A DNA stretch of 64,000 nt from UBA10518 sp022837185 (GTDB lineage: Bacteria > Desulfobacterota > Desulfobulbia > Desulfobulbales > Desulfobulbaceae), in NCBI GenBank assembly GCA_034007705.1, contig JAVEQK010000010.1:1-64000 (forward strand), given 5' to 3'. This document shows, one piece after another, positions 1-8,307 of the stretch (positions within the stretch are counted from its first letter, which is position 1; each line of letters opens with the position of its first letter). The notes under the pieces were generated by a model, which was given only the letters and a program-made list of their open reading frames with translations, was not told the origin of the DNA and ran no database searches. The translations under genes were made by a program, and so were the position numbers.

Positions 1-33
1 CTGCCAACTCCCGGCGTCAGCCGGACCCCCGGG

Positions 34-330
34 TCAGCAGCCGCCGCAGACTTTCGTTTTTCTCTTCAGCGCCTTTGAGAGCCAGCCGTTGATGATGAGC
101 GCCGCGCAGCCGCAGCCCTCATCGGGATTGACGACGATGGCTCCTGCGGGGCAGTTGAGGGCGCAGGCCCCGCATTCCATGCAGCCGTCATGATCGACGA
201 TGCCCGCTTTTTTGCCGCGCAGCGCAAAAACCCGGTGCGGACAGACAACCGTACAGTTGCCGCAGCCGATGCAGGCGTCCTCGTCGAGGCGCAGGAGGGC
301 CGCTCCGTCAATATATCTGAAATCTTTCAC
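34..330 (-). CDS. hgcB: HgcB, 2[4Fe-4S] ferredoxin of mercury methylation
   Basis: 98-residue ferredoxin. Two complete CxxCxxCxxxCP clusters are visible (Cys20/23/26/30 and Cys50/53/56/60), then Cys73/Cys75 (GCGC) and a C-terminal CGGC pair (Cys95/98). Extra cysteines behind the two clusters are the family hallmark of HgcB, which is known to pass electrons to the corrinoid cofactor of HgcA during Hg(II) methylation. The start is a GTG preceded by GAGGAG, and it lies 9 bases after the hgcA stop, so the two genes are translationally linked. Identity is secured by the neighbouring HgcA. No terminator is visible in the 33 bases left before the window edge. Confidence 0.93.
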   Translation of the reverse strand: MKDFRYIDGAALLRLDEDACIGCGNCTVVCPHRVFALRGKKAGIVDHDGCMECGACALNCPAGAIVVNPDEGCGCAALIINGWLSKALKRKTKVCGGC

Positions 331-339
331 TGTTTCTCC

Positions 340-1548
340 TCACCAACCGATGAAGGGCGCGGCGATCCACAGCACCAGGGCCAGCAGCGCGCCGCCGATC
401 TGCACCGGCAGCCCCTTGCGCATTTCCTGTTCAACCCCCGAAAGGGAGGTGTAGGGCGTTGCCCCGGTGAAGTTCATGGCCATGTAGGAGGCGGCGGCTG
501 CCATCCACAGCCACAGGCCGGCATTCCCGGCCGGGCTGACCCCGGTCGGAAAAAAGAACAGGTAGGCAAAACCGGCGGCACCACCGGTCTGCACCCCCTT
601 CAGCCAGAACTGCCGGCCCGGAAGCCACGGCAGGAGAGCAGGGGCGGCCAGGGCCCCGGCCAGGATGGCCAGCACCGTCGCCCCGGCGGCGGTCATGCCG
701 CGTCCCAATGCTGCATCGAGGGAGTAGAACCCCGGCCCGATGCCTGACAGGACAAAGAGGGAAAGGGTCACCAGAACAAACGGCTTCCAGATCAGGGCGA
801 TCTCCACGGGGACCAGGACCAGCCGTTCTCCCAGGGTGAAGGTTACCGTTCGCATGGTTTCGTCGGCCTTTTTGCCGTCCTTGAGGAATTTCGCGATATC
901 GGCGGCGCGCAGGGGTCCGAAAATGCCCCGGAAACCGCATTTTTCCCTGAGTTTCTGCGAGGCGACACCGGTTGCGGCAAACTGCGGGAGAATCAGCTCA
1001 CGGTGCGAGACGATCTCGGCCAACCGCGCCCTCCCTGCCTGGTACGCCACCTCGTCAGCGGAAAAGGTCCCCTTGCCGGCCGCGCACCAGACATTGATGC
1101 CGCGGGTGTCGACAACAAGGACCCAGGCGTCGATGTCCGCCAGCTCTTTGCGCAGGGCATCAAAGCTGAGTTTGTAATTGGCGGTGGCCAGGACCGGTGA
1201 CCGCGGGCCGGGGGTGCCGGTGCAGTAGAGGCCCGGGTTGACCTTGTATTGATTGCGGGCAATACCGAGGCGCGCCCGAACGGCGCCAAGGAGGTCCTTC
1301 AGGCCGAGACGGGTCCTGAGGCGCGGCACGTCCCCGGCCGGTGTCGCGACAAACCCTTGGACGTATGACTGCAGGGCGTAGCCGGGAAGATCATGGACCC
1401 CGGACCTGGGGTCGGGATTCGGCCCTCAGCAGGGACCGTCGTCAACGCATTCCGGCGGGGCAGCGGGTAAGAAGCCCCCGGCGGCAATGGAGCCCGGGGG
1501 AGGCGGCTCGGGGGTATCAGCCGCAATCGGGTTGGGAAATGGCTTCAT
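340..1548 (-). CDS. hgcA: HgcA, corrinoid mercury methyltransferase, read through an in-frame TGA as a selenoprotein
   Basis: Membrane corrinoid protein that transfers a methyl group to Hg(II). Seen: the diagnostic NVWCAAGK cap-helix motif (residues 152-159, corrinoid-ligand Cys155), TANYKLSFDALR upstream, and five hydrophobic segments in the C-terminal half. The reading frame opens at ATG 1548, eight bases after a GGAAG ribosome site. It meets TGA at 1428-1426 (codon 41, context GPC-U-GPNPDPRS) and runs on to 340, giving 402 residues. The stretch between the TGA and the GTG at 1329 encodes YVQGFVATPAGDVPRL, which from memory is conserved HgcA N-terminal sequence; it contains no ATG/GTG/TTG, so a start at 1329 would delete conserved protein. 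A SECIS-like hairpin follows the TGA. The gene overlaps arsR by 32 bases. Family assignment is near certain; Sec insertion is a strong inference. Confidence 0.9.
1396..1413 (-). promoter_or_regulatory. Bacterial SECIS-like hairpin in hgcA mRNA
   Basis: On the coding strand a perfect 6-bp stem GACCCC/GGGGTC closes the loop AGGTCC. The loop starts 19 bases after the TGA at 1428-1426. The best-known bacterial SECIS (E. coli fdhF) has an AGGUCU loop 17 bases after its UGA, so both spacing and loop match what SelB recognises. A short outer AUC/GAU pairing can extend the stem. Confidence 0.82.
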
Positions 1549-1879
1549 GATGTTCTTCCGAATCAAGCATCAGCACGATGAATTGCTGTAGTACTGACAA
1601 TTTTGTCTTGTTCACGCAGTAACAGGTTTTGGGCCCCTCCACCTCTCCCCTGATCAGGCCCGCCTCCTTGAGGATCTTGAGGTGCTGGCTCACGGTGGAT
1701 TGCGCCAGGGGCAGGATCTCGACGATGCGGCCGCAAACGCACCGGTCCACCCGCAGGAGGTGTCTGAGGATTCTGATGCGGGCCGGATGAGCCAGGGCCC
1801 TGCACAGGGAAGCGGCTTCGTTGATGTCCGTGGTATCCGCCGCGGCGGCAGGGGGTTGAACTGTCGGGGTCATTTTCAT
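1517..1879 (-). CDS. ArsR/SmtB-family metal-responsive repressor of the hgcAB operon
   Basis: 120-residue winged-helix repressor. Seen: the ARIRILRHLL helix, the CVC metal-binding pair in DRCVCGRIVEI (alpha-3 type site), the recognition helix STVSQHLKILKEAGLI, and a further Cys pair near the C-terminus (CYCVNK). ArsR proteins with this site release DNA on binding thiophilic metals or metalloids. It is the first gene of an arsR-hgcA-hgcB unit; its last 32 bases overlap the start of hgcA. Similar arsR-hgcA linkage is known in other mercury methylators. The start ATG follows AAGGAG at ideal spacing. Which metal it senses cannot be read from the sequence. Confidence 0.88.
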   Translation of the reverse strand: MKMTPTVQPPAAAADTTDINEAASLCRALAHPARIRILRHLLRVDRCVCGRIVEILPLAQSTVSQHLKILKEAGLIRGEVEGPKTCYCVNKTKLSVLQQFIVLMLDSEEHHEAISQPDCG

Positions 1880-1886
1880 GTTCTCC

Positions 1887-1928
1887 TTATCGTTAACCGA
1901 CGATAAACGATGATCGGGCCGTTGTCAA
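1887..1928 (-). promoter_or_regulatory. Promoter and operator of arsR-hgcAB
   Basis: Read on the minus strand: -35 TTGACA (1928-1923), 17-base spacer, -10 TATCGT (1905-1900). A perfect inverted repeat TTATCG-N8-CGATAA (1887-1906) covers the -10 element and runs up to the arsR Shine-Dalgarno, where an ArsR repressor would block RNA polymerase. This implies autoregulation of the whole operon. Confidence 0.65.
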
Positions 1929-1995
1929 GTCTGAAGGAAAGGGGATGAGGGGGAAGGAAGGATGGGTCCGAACCGGAAGCAGGCCGCGGACCGGT

Positions 1996-2544
1996 TTACT
2001 CATCCGGGTAGGTGGAGGCCTTCAGGGCTTCGGCGAGGAGGTAATCCTCGGATTCGGGTCCGGTCAGGGTCATGACTTTGTCGAAGCAGGCGCGGGCCTC
2101 CTCGTACTGCGCAAACCCGTCCAGCAGTATCTGTCCCTTGAGGTTGAGAGCGTTGGGATAGTCGGGCTCCTCCCTGAGCAGCTTCCTGACGGTCACCAGG
2201 GCGCCCTCATAATCCCCCCCGCTCATCTGGACGCCGATCTGCTGAATCGTCCCGGCATGCTTGACGTGCAGGGCAAGCTGCTGTTCCCTGGCCCGGCCGA
2301 AAAGGGCCATGATGTCGTTGACGTCATACTTGATGACGATGATGATCAGGCAGACTCCGCCCGCGTATATGACCGGATTGACCAGGAAGCATATCAGGTA
2401 GCATTGGTTGATAAAGCCGTACGTCGCGCCGATCAGAAAGAAAGGCACGAACAGCATGACAAAGTACCTGAGGAAGTCCCCGACAATGTTGAGATCGCGG
2501 TCAGGCCGGGATCTCCTCTTATGTACGTTTGCCGATGGGTCCAT
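1996..2544 (-). CDS. Membrane-anchored TPR protein
   Basis: 182 residues. Two hydrophobic segments (about residues 25-48 and 55-72) anchor the protein. The remainder (about 95-175) is helical and reads as tetratricopeptide-like repeats (GDYEGALVTVRKLLREEPDYPNALNLKGQIL, then YEEARACFDKVM). TPR domains are protein-interaction scaffolds; the partner is unknown. The region upstream of the start (2545-2599) is AT-rich with a TATAAAAT-like -10 on the minus strand. No convincing ribosome site is seen before the ATG. No link to hgcAB beyond the same strand is evident. Confidence 0.6.
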   Translation of the reverse strand: MDPSANVHKRRSRPDRDLNIVGDFLRYFVMLFVPFFLIGATYGFINQCYLICFLVNPVIYAGGVCLIIIVIKYDVNDIMALFGRAREQQLALHVKHAGTIQQIGVQMSGGDYEGALVTVRKLLREEPDYPNALNLKGQILLDGFAQYEEARACFDKVMTLTGPESEDYLLAEALKASTYPDE

Positions 2545-2599
2545 CTGACCGGAGATGTTGAAAATTAATAATATTTTATATTACCATGATTGAGGGGAA

Positions 2600-3466
2600 C
2601 TATCCAGTGCCCATTGCGTCCTTGAACAGGTTCAGCAGGGCGCGGAGAACGGCGGCGGCTGCCGAGAACAGATCACTGAGCAGGGTCCGGACCCTGCTGA
2701 TGAGTTGACCCTGTTTCTCCTCGAGGGGGATATCCTTGCCCTGAATCTGCAGCTCCAGTCTGTCAGCCCTCTCCCCTGGCTCGGGATGGCTGGAGAGAAA
2801 AGTGTGATGTGTTCCCAGCGTGGCAAGCTTGCGCAGGGCGGAGACGGCGCCGGCGGGATCGTCCCCCTCCCGCACGAGAAGCTGCAAACCGAAGTCGTCG
2901 GCGCTTTTTTCCTCAAGCCGGGAGAACCGGGAATTGATCAGGGCCTCGACGAAACCGCCGGGCAGCGAGGCGGCCAGATCGCCCAGGGAGCCCCCGGCGG
3001 CGGCAAGTCCTTTGCGGGCGGCGCTGGCGGCATAGGCCAATTGAAGTTTATGCCGGACATGGTTCTTGACGATGTGGCCCATTTCGTGTCCAATGACAAA
3101 ACGCAGTTCGCCGTCGTCGAGCATATCCATCAGGCCGCTGTAAATGCGGATTGAGCCGTCGGCCATGGCAAAAGCGTTTACCGTGTCGTCCAGGTAGATC
3201 CTGCAGTTGAGCTGCAAGCCCGCTTCCGGGCCCTCGGCGACCAGGCGCCGCAACCGCCGGGCGTACGCATTGTGCTCCGGGGCGACGGCATGCCGGCTGT
3301 CGGCCTGGGCTATGGCGCGCCCGGCAAGTTCCCTGACGGTCTCATCGGAGAGGGTCAGCGCCGTAACCGCGTCGACGCCCGCCCCGGCGACCAGCCGGAG
3401 ATCGGTATCTTCGCAGCCGGTGAGAAAGATCAGCAGGAGGCAGAGTATGGACAATTGTATGCGCAT
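2600..3466 (-). CDS. M48-family metalloprotease lipoprotein
   Basis: About 288 residues from ATG 3466 (an ATG five codons earlier is possible; neither has a strong ribosome site). The N-terminus is a lipoprotein signal with lipobox LTGC, so the enzyme should sit in the periplasm or at the outer membrane. The catalytic zinc motif is HEMGH, with the third ligand region EEKSADDFG downstream. The layout matches BepA/LoiP-type M48 proteases that act on misfolded outer-membrane proteins. The C-terminal tail (about 60 residues) is predicted helical and is not family standard. Exact substrate unknown. Confidence 0.85.
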   Translation of the reverse strand: MRIQLSILCLLLIFLTGCEDTDLRLVAGAGVDAVTALTLSDETVRELAGRAIAQADSRHAVAPEHNAYARRLRRLVAEGPEAGLQLNCRIYLDDTVNAFAMADGSIRIYSGLMDMLDDGELRFVIGHEMGHIVKNHVRHKLQLAYAASAARKGLAAAGGSLGDLAASLPGGFVEALINSRFSRLEEKSADDFGLQLLVREGDDPAGAVSALRKLATLGTHHTFLSSHPEPGERADRLELQIQGKDIPLEEKQGQLISRVRTLLSDLFSAAAAVLRALLNLFKDAMGTG

Positions 3467-3614
3467 GCCCGAAGGTACCATATCGGCCGGTTGAATGAAA
3501 AGGAATGATGCATGGTCCGGAAGAGACCCGCGGCGGGTGCAGGAAAATGGGAGGAGAGGAGTTCTTCTGCCGTAACAATGGAGGCGATGGTATACCTACC
3601 TTGACGAAAGGATC

Positions 3615-4715
3615 ATGACAGAGAGCACGGTTAGAGAAACAGTCCGCCGGAATTGCGATATCTCGGACGCCCGGGACAACGGCATCTATTCCATATGCAA
3701 CCTGGTGCTCAAGCTGCGCAATCTCTACAAGTGGGAGCACGGCATTGAACCCTGGAACGAACCGGAAACCCCTGACCTGCTCGCCTGGATCGAGGCCAAG
3801 GAAAACTACTGGGAAACCATTATTGACGATTCCTATCAGCCGCTGGTCATCAACGGCCGGGAAGCGGATCCGTACGATCATGAATCGGTCAACCGGCTCC
3901 TTAATAATCCCGCTCTGGTGTACGGAGCAGGGTACGGGCGCTCCCTGAAGTCGATTTTTTTCCTGGGCGAAAAAATCGGGGAGGAACTCGTCGAGGGATG
4001 TCCGGTGATCATCGTGGGCAGGGAACTGGCCAGGGAGCTGTCCAGCCCTTTTGCCCTGCTCCAGGACGGGGTCATTACCATCCGGCGGGAACCGCTGCGC
4101 TATTTTTTCTGGGACCATGTCCAGGAAATCCGTTCCTCGTGCAAGACCTCCCTTCACCATGCCCTGGACCGATACGGCATCCTCACCGGGGGGCGGCTCG
4201 ATCAGCAATCTTTCCGCAGCCGCCTCGATATCATCGTTGACGAGGAAATCCCGATTTTCATCCATCACGAGGTCGGTGAACGGCTGCAGGACATTCTGGA
4301 CGGCGATACCCTCAGACGGATCATCTCCTCCTATCCGGACTCAGCCATCGAGTACGTGTCCCGCTCCATCAAGGATGTACTGGCCGACACCCATCCCCGG
4401 GGCATGGTCAGCTATATCATCCGGGAGCGAAGGGATGCTTCCCTGGGGTTTTATGTGGGGTTCCTGGCCGGTCTGCGCCGGGAGCTGTTTCCGGAGATCG
4501 TGCAGGCCTTCGAGCCGTTTCTGCAGAGCCGCGACTGGGGACTGATTGAGCAGGCCCGGAGAACCTGCTGGGACAAAAATTGCCGGCTGGCGGAAACGAT
4601 CAGGCAGATCGCCGCGGGCATGGGCCGGGAGTCCGAAGAAGAAATAAAGGCCCGCTTTACCACGCAGATATTGACGCCGCTGGGCCTGGACGTTCCTGAA
4701 CGGAAAGGGGATTAG
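3615..4715 (+). CDS. Conserved hypothetical protein of Desulfobacterota (Sfum_1244-like)
   Basis: 366-residue soluble protein with no signal peptide or membrane segment. I recognise it only as resembling a conserved family seen in sulfate reducers and relatives (recalled under the name Sfum_1244 family); its function is unknown. Features seen: an early WEHGIEPWNEPETPDLLAWIE segment, a central acidic/hydrophobic region, and a helical C-terminus. The start ATG follows AAAGGA by three bases. It lies divergent from the M48 gene (133-base shared intergenic) and converges with the sigma54 regulator, with 20 bases between them. Confidence 0.55.
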   Translation: MTESTVRETVRRNCDISDARDNGIYSICNLVLKLRNLYKWEHGIEPWNEPETPDLLAWIEAKENYWETIIDDSYQPLVINGREADPYDHESVNRLLNNPALVYGAGYGRSLKSIFFLGEKIGEELVEGCPVIIVGRELARELSSPFALLQDGVITIRREPLRYFFWDHVQEIRSSCKTSLHHALDRYGILTGGRLDQQSFRSRLDIIVDEEIPIFIHHEVGERLQDILDGDTLRRIISSYPDSAIEYVSRSIKDVLADTHPRGMVSYIIRERRDASLGFYVGFLAGLRRELFPEIVQAFEPFLQSRDWGLIEQARRTCWDKNCRLAETIRQIAAGMGRESEEEIKARFTTQILTPLGLDVPERKGD

Positions 4716-4735
4716 GGTGGAAGAAGCAGGTGTTT

Positions 4736-6127
4736 TCAGCCCCCGCGGAGGACGTTCAGGTCAATGTTGTGCTTATTGATCTTGTCGTACAGGGATTTCC
4801 TGGAAATCTTCAGGATCTTGTGGGCGGCGGATATCTGACCCTTGCACATGCGCAGCACGGTGACAATATGTTTCTGTTCCGCTTCGTCCATGGCCTGGCG
4901 CAGCGAAGCCGACTCCGGCTGCCGGTCCCCGGCGGAGGGCTGCCCGTGCCCGGCGGCCGCATCTCCGCTTCCCCCGTAAACGCATAATCTCTTGATGTAG
5001 TTTTTCAACTCCCGTACATTGCCCGGCCAATCCTGCCGGTAGATGTCCTGCAGAATCCCGGCGTTGATGACCTCCGGTTCCAGGCCGTGCTCCCGGGCGT
5101 ACTGCTCGCAGAAATATTTGACCAGCAGGGGGATGTCGGACCGCCGCTCCCGGAGCGGCGGCACGGTTATCGGCAGTACATTGAGGCGGAAATAGAGGTC
5201 CCGCCGGAAGCGGCCCGATTCCAGCTCCTGCCCGAGATCGGTGTTGGTTGCGGTTATGATCCGCGCCCGCATGGGGATGGATCTGTTGGCTCCCAGCCGG
5301 ATGATCGCGTTATCCTCCAGGACGCGAAGCAGTTTTGCCTGGAGATTGACGGGCATGGTGGTGATTTCATCAAGAAAGAGGGTGCCGTCGGCGGCAAATT
5401 CAAATTTTCCGAGCTTGAGCTGCCCGGCCCCCGTAAAGGCCCCTTTTTCGTGGCCGAACAATTCCGACTCCAGCATGTCTTCGGGTATGGCGCCCATGTT
5501 GACGGCGACGAACGGCCTGCCTTTCCTGTTCGACAGGTCATGAATGGCGCGGGCCACAAGCTCCTTGCCCGTTCCCGTCTCTCCGGTGATGAGAACGGGA
5601 TATTCCTCTCCCGCCACCAGCTCGATGGCGTCATAGAGATTCTGCATCAGCGGATGGACGCCGAGGAGGCCGTGGAAGTGGTCGCGCTTCTCTCTGGCAA
5701 GCTCCAGCCGCCGGCTCAGGTCCCGGTTGACCAGGACAAGCTGCATTTTTTCAACGGCCCTGGAGAGGGAGGACAGCAGGACATCCTCATCCACGGGCTT
5801 TTCCAGAAAATCGTAGGCGCCCTTTTTCATGGCGACCACGGCCATGTCCACATCGCCATGCCCGGTAATCATGATCACCGGCAGATCCGGGTCCCGTTCC
5901 TTAATCCGCTGCAGAAATTCGAGTCCGTCCATCAGCGGCATCTTGACATCGGCGATCACGGCCAGATAGGTGGAGGAGGAAACCGACTCCAGGGCGTCGG
6001 GCGCATTGTCGAAGGCGTTGACGCCGTATCCGTGCATTGTCAGCGTCTGCTCGATGGCGGTCAGCAGATAGGAATCATCATCCACCACCAGTATTTTTCC
6101 GTGATCTTCAGGGTATTGACTGTGCAT
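4736..6127 (-). CDS. Sigma54-dependent response regulator (NtrC family)
   Basis: 463 residues. Receiver domain with phosphoacceptor Asp60 (VIADVKMPLMDG) and the conserved Lys of FLEKPVDED. AAA+ domain with Walker A GETGTGKE (182-189), the sigma54-contacting GAFTGA loop (229-234) and Walker B LFLDEI. C-terminal Fis-type helix-turn-helix (GQISAAHKILKISRKSLYDK). Start chosen at ATG 6127, directly after GAGGTG; the frame runs 38 codons further upstream into the kinase gene but without signal. Its start overlaps the 3' end of the upstream kinase, so the pair forms one two-component operon. It activates sigma54 promoters; a candidate lies at 7617-7632. Confidence 0.93.
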   Translation of the reverse strand: MHSQYPEDHGKILVVDDDSYLLTAIEQTLTMHGYGVNAFDNAPDALESVSSSTYLAVIADVKMPLMDGLEFLQRIKERDPDLPVIMITGHGDVDMAVVAMKKGAYDFLEKPVDEDVLLSSLSRAVEKMQLVLVNRDLSRRLELAREKRDHFHGLLGVHPLMQNLYDAIELVAGEEYPVLITGETGTGKELVARAIHDLSNRKGRPFVAVNMGAIPEDMLESELFGHEKGAFTGAGQLKLGKFEFAADGTLFLDEITTMPVNLQAKLLRVLEDNAIIRLGANRSIPMRARIITATNTDLGQELESGRFRRDLYFRLNVLPITVPPLRERRSDIPLLVKYFCEQYAREHGLEPEVINAGILQDIYRQDWPGNVRELKNYIKRLCVYGGSGDAAAGHGQPSAGDRQPESASLRQAMDEAEQKHIVTVLRMCKGQISAAHKILKISRKSLYDKINKHNIDLNVLRGG

Positions 6128-7376
6128 CAGCACCTCTCTTTTCAAAGAAAGCCGGGAGATAAACATAAAAGCAGGATCCTTCTCCCGGTGCACTTTCCAC
6201 TTTGATGAACCCGGAAAAGCTTCGGACGATGCGGTCGACAATGGACAACCCCATGCCCATTCCCAGGCCCACCTCGCGGGTGGTGAAAAAGGGGTCGAAA
6301 ATCCTGCCCATCACCTCGGGATCGATCCCCGAGCCGTTGTCCCGGATCGCCGTCACAATATAGTCCTTCTCCATAAAGCTTTCCGGGTCGATATTTTTTG
6401 CCAGGTACGTCCGAATGATCAGGTGCGGTTTTTCGATATCGCCCATGGATTGGATGCCGTTCTGGATGATGTTCAGAAAAACCTGTTCCAGCCGGACTTC
6501 ATGCCCGAGGGTAAGCGGGAGGGCGGGGTCAAGGACCAGTTCGACCTCAATGTCGGAAAGTTTCAACTGCGCATCGAGGAACTGGAGAATGTTTGCGAGG
6601 ATTTGATTGATTGCCACCGGATAGGTTTCCGGCGGGACCTTGCGGGCAAAACTCTTCAGGCTCTTGATGATGGACGAAGCCTTTTTGGCCCGGTCGACAA
6701 TGATCTGCAGATTTTCCCTGAGGAGGGATTTGTTCACCGCCGGGCCGTCCAGGCAGTGAATGGAGTTGCGGGCAAACAGCAGGATGGCGTTGAGCGGCTG
6801 GGTCAGCTCATGGCCGATGCCGGCGGCCATTTCACCCAGGCTGACCAGCCGTCCCGAATGGATGAGCTGCTCCTGGGCCTGCTTGATATGGGACATCATC
6901 GTATGGATGTCGCTCATGTCCCTGGCGATCAGCATGTGCAGAATACGGCCCGATTCCGTGGTATAGGTTGAGCCGTTGAGGCTGACCTGAATCCGCTTGC
7001 CTTCCGGAGCGGTCAGTTCGGTCTCAAAATTTTTGAAATCCCCCGCCGCGAACAGATCCCTGATTCTGGCGTAGGCCTCCGGATCCATGATGGATTGCAG
7101 CCGGAGGTGGCCGAAATCCCCCTTCGACAAACCCAGAAGTTCGCGAAATTCATCATTTGATTTGACCAGCACGAAATCCTTGCTGACGACAAAAAAGAGA
7201 TCGGAGAGGCTGGCGAGGATCTTGTCTGAATAGATCTTTTCAGACTGGGCTTCTTCGTGCTTCCGCAGAACCCGGACGATGAGCTCCTGTTTCTGCTTTT
7301 CCAGTAATTCGACAAGCCTGGCGTTCGGTTCCGGTTCAGATTTCCCGTCAGGTTTCTGTTCAAAAGATTCTGTCAT
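6108..7376 (-). CDS. PAS-domain sensor histidine kinase
   Basis: About 422 residues from ATG 7376 (an ATG at 7412 is an alternative; neither has a good ribosome site). No membrane segments, so a cytoplasmic sensor. N-terminal coiled coil, then a PAS domain (about 55-165), a HisKA helix with phospho-His in GIGHELTQPLNAI, an N box (VFLNIIQNGIQSM), G boxes (RDNGSGIDPE, GMGMGLSIVDR) and DPFFTT. Cognate partner is the overlapping sigma54 regulator. The signal is unknown; a cytoplasmic PAS suggests a redox, gas or small-molecule cue. Confidence 0.9.
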   Translation of the reverse strand: MTESFEQKPDGKSEPEPNARLVELLEKQKQELIVRVLRKHEEAQSEKIYSDKILASLSDLFFVVSKDFVLVKSNDEFRELLGLSKGDFGHLRLQSIMDPEAYARIRDLFAAGDFKNFETELTAPEGKRIQVSLNGSTYTTESGRILHMLIARDMSDIHTMMSHIKQAQEQLIHSGRLVSLGEMAAGIGHELTQPLNAILLFARNSIHCLDGPAVNKSLLRENLQIIVDRAKKASSIIKSLKSFARKVPPETYPVAINQILANILQFLDAQLKLSDIEVELVLDPALPLTLGHEVRLEQVFLNIIQNGIQSMGDIEKPHLIIRTYLAKNIDPESFMEKDYIVTAIRDNGSGIDPEVMGRIFDPFFTTREVGLGMGMGLSIVDRIVRSFSGFIKVESAPGEGSCFYVYLPAFFEKRGADAQSIP

Positions 7377-7576
7377 GATGTGGTCTGTCCCCACTTCACC
7401 GCAATGAAACATGATCCGTCGGACGTGTCACTGAATTTATACACTAAAAAATTGAACTATTCCAGTTCATTAATGAATCAAGGGGGAATAATGTCACCGG
7501 GCATGCACAAAAGGGGGCCTGGCGGGGAGCCGTCCCATGGGGATACGCTGCCGGGGTTGCCCATGCAAATGTCCGG

Positions 7577-7604
7577 AACCACACGGAATATGTATTTTGT
7601 GGTT
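7577..7604. promoter_or_regulatory. Inverted repeat, candidate regulator-binding site
   Basis: AACCACA (7577-7583) and TGTGGTT (7598-7604) form a perfect 7-bp inverted repeat separated by 14 bases in the divergent intergenic region. It lies just upstream of the sigma54-like promoter at 7617. It could bind the sigma54 regulator encoded next door, though it sits closer to the promoter than typical enhancers. Confidence 0.35.
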
Positions 7605-7616
7605 GTTGCCACGGGG

Positions 7617-7632
7617 TTGGCCCGAAGAATGC
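7617..7632 (+). promoter_or_regulatory. Sigma54-like promoter (-24/-12)
   Basis: TTGGCCC, six bases, then TGC: GG at 7619-7620 and GC at 7631-7632 are exactly 10 bases apart, the invariant sigma54 spacing, and TTGGC matches the -24 consensus. The expected transcript start is near 7644, 38 bases before the gene at 7682. Confidence 0.55.
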
Positions 7633-7681
7633 AAATACAAGGGCAGGAATATTTTTATCCCCAATCATTTGAAAGCAATGC

Positions 7682-8272
7682 ATGAAAAAGCGGGCCCTGA
7701 GTCTTGAACAGATTGCCACCCTGTGCGGTGTCTCTCCCGGGCGGGTCAGCAGGTGGATCGAGAAGAAGGGATTGCAGACCCTCTCTTCCGAAGGCACTGA
7801 AGACATGGTCCTGCAGGCTGATTTGATAGATTTTCTGGTCAAATACAATATGCCGATACCCGATTCGATCATGCCGTTCCAGGCCAAAAAAATATTATTC
7901 ATCTATTCCAATTTCTCCGATGAGCGCTTGTTCATCCGGTTTCTCGTCCATTTTCTGGGGCAATTGAAGAAAGAGCAGCGGAACCTCATCGCCGATCACG
8001 TTGCCTATGGTCCGGACGCCAAAATGAAGGTGATGGTCTTCAAGCCTGATCTGATCCTGCTCGATATGATGGAAAATAACCGGGAAGCCATTGCCATGAT
8101 CCGGCAGATTAAAAATACCGAGGAGTTTAGTTCCATCAGGCTGGTGGCCATCACCGACGCCGGTCTGCCCGGCCGGGAGAAAGAGGGTTTCAGGCGGCAC
8201 GGCATAGACGAGGTGGTTTCCAACTCGACGGAGATCAATCAGTTGGTCAGAAAACTGCGGGATTTTGCCTGA
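7682..8272 (+). CDS. Helix-turn-helix protein with receiver-like domain
   Basis: 196 residues. The N-terminus (LSLEQIATLCGVSPGRVSRWIEKKGLQ) is an excisionase/MerR-like DNA-binding helix-turn-helix. Residues about 70-195 look like a CheY-like fold (KILFIYSNFSDE start, KPDLILLDMMENN with a candidate phospho-Asp, then VAITDAG). This HTH-then-receiver order is the reverse of ordinary response regulators. It probably controls, or is controlled by, the kinase gene 35 bases downstream. Expression is probably sigma54-dependent. Confidence 0.6.
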   Translation: MKKRALSLEQIATLCGVSPGRVSRWIEKKGLQTLSSEGTEDMVLQADLIDFLVKYNMPIPDSIMPFQAKKILFIYSNFSDERLFIRFLVHFLGQLKKEQRNLIADHVAYGPDAKMKVMVFKPDLILLDMMENNREAIAMIRQIKNTEEFSSIRLVAITDAGLPGREKEGFRRHGIDEVVSNSTEINQLVRKLRDFA

Positions 8273-8307
8273 TTTCGCGGAAGGGCGACCGGTAACCGAG
8301 GAACGAA

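Noticed and set aside
340..1329. HgcA as a 329-residue protein starting at GTG 1329
   Set aside because: It would remove the conserved-looking region before it, there is no ribosome site at 1329, and an upstream in-frame ATG with GGAAG and a TGA followed by a SECIS-like hairpin explains the locus better.
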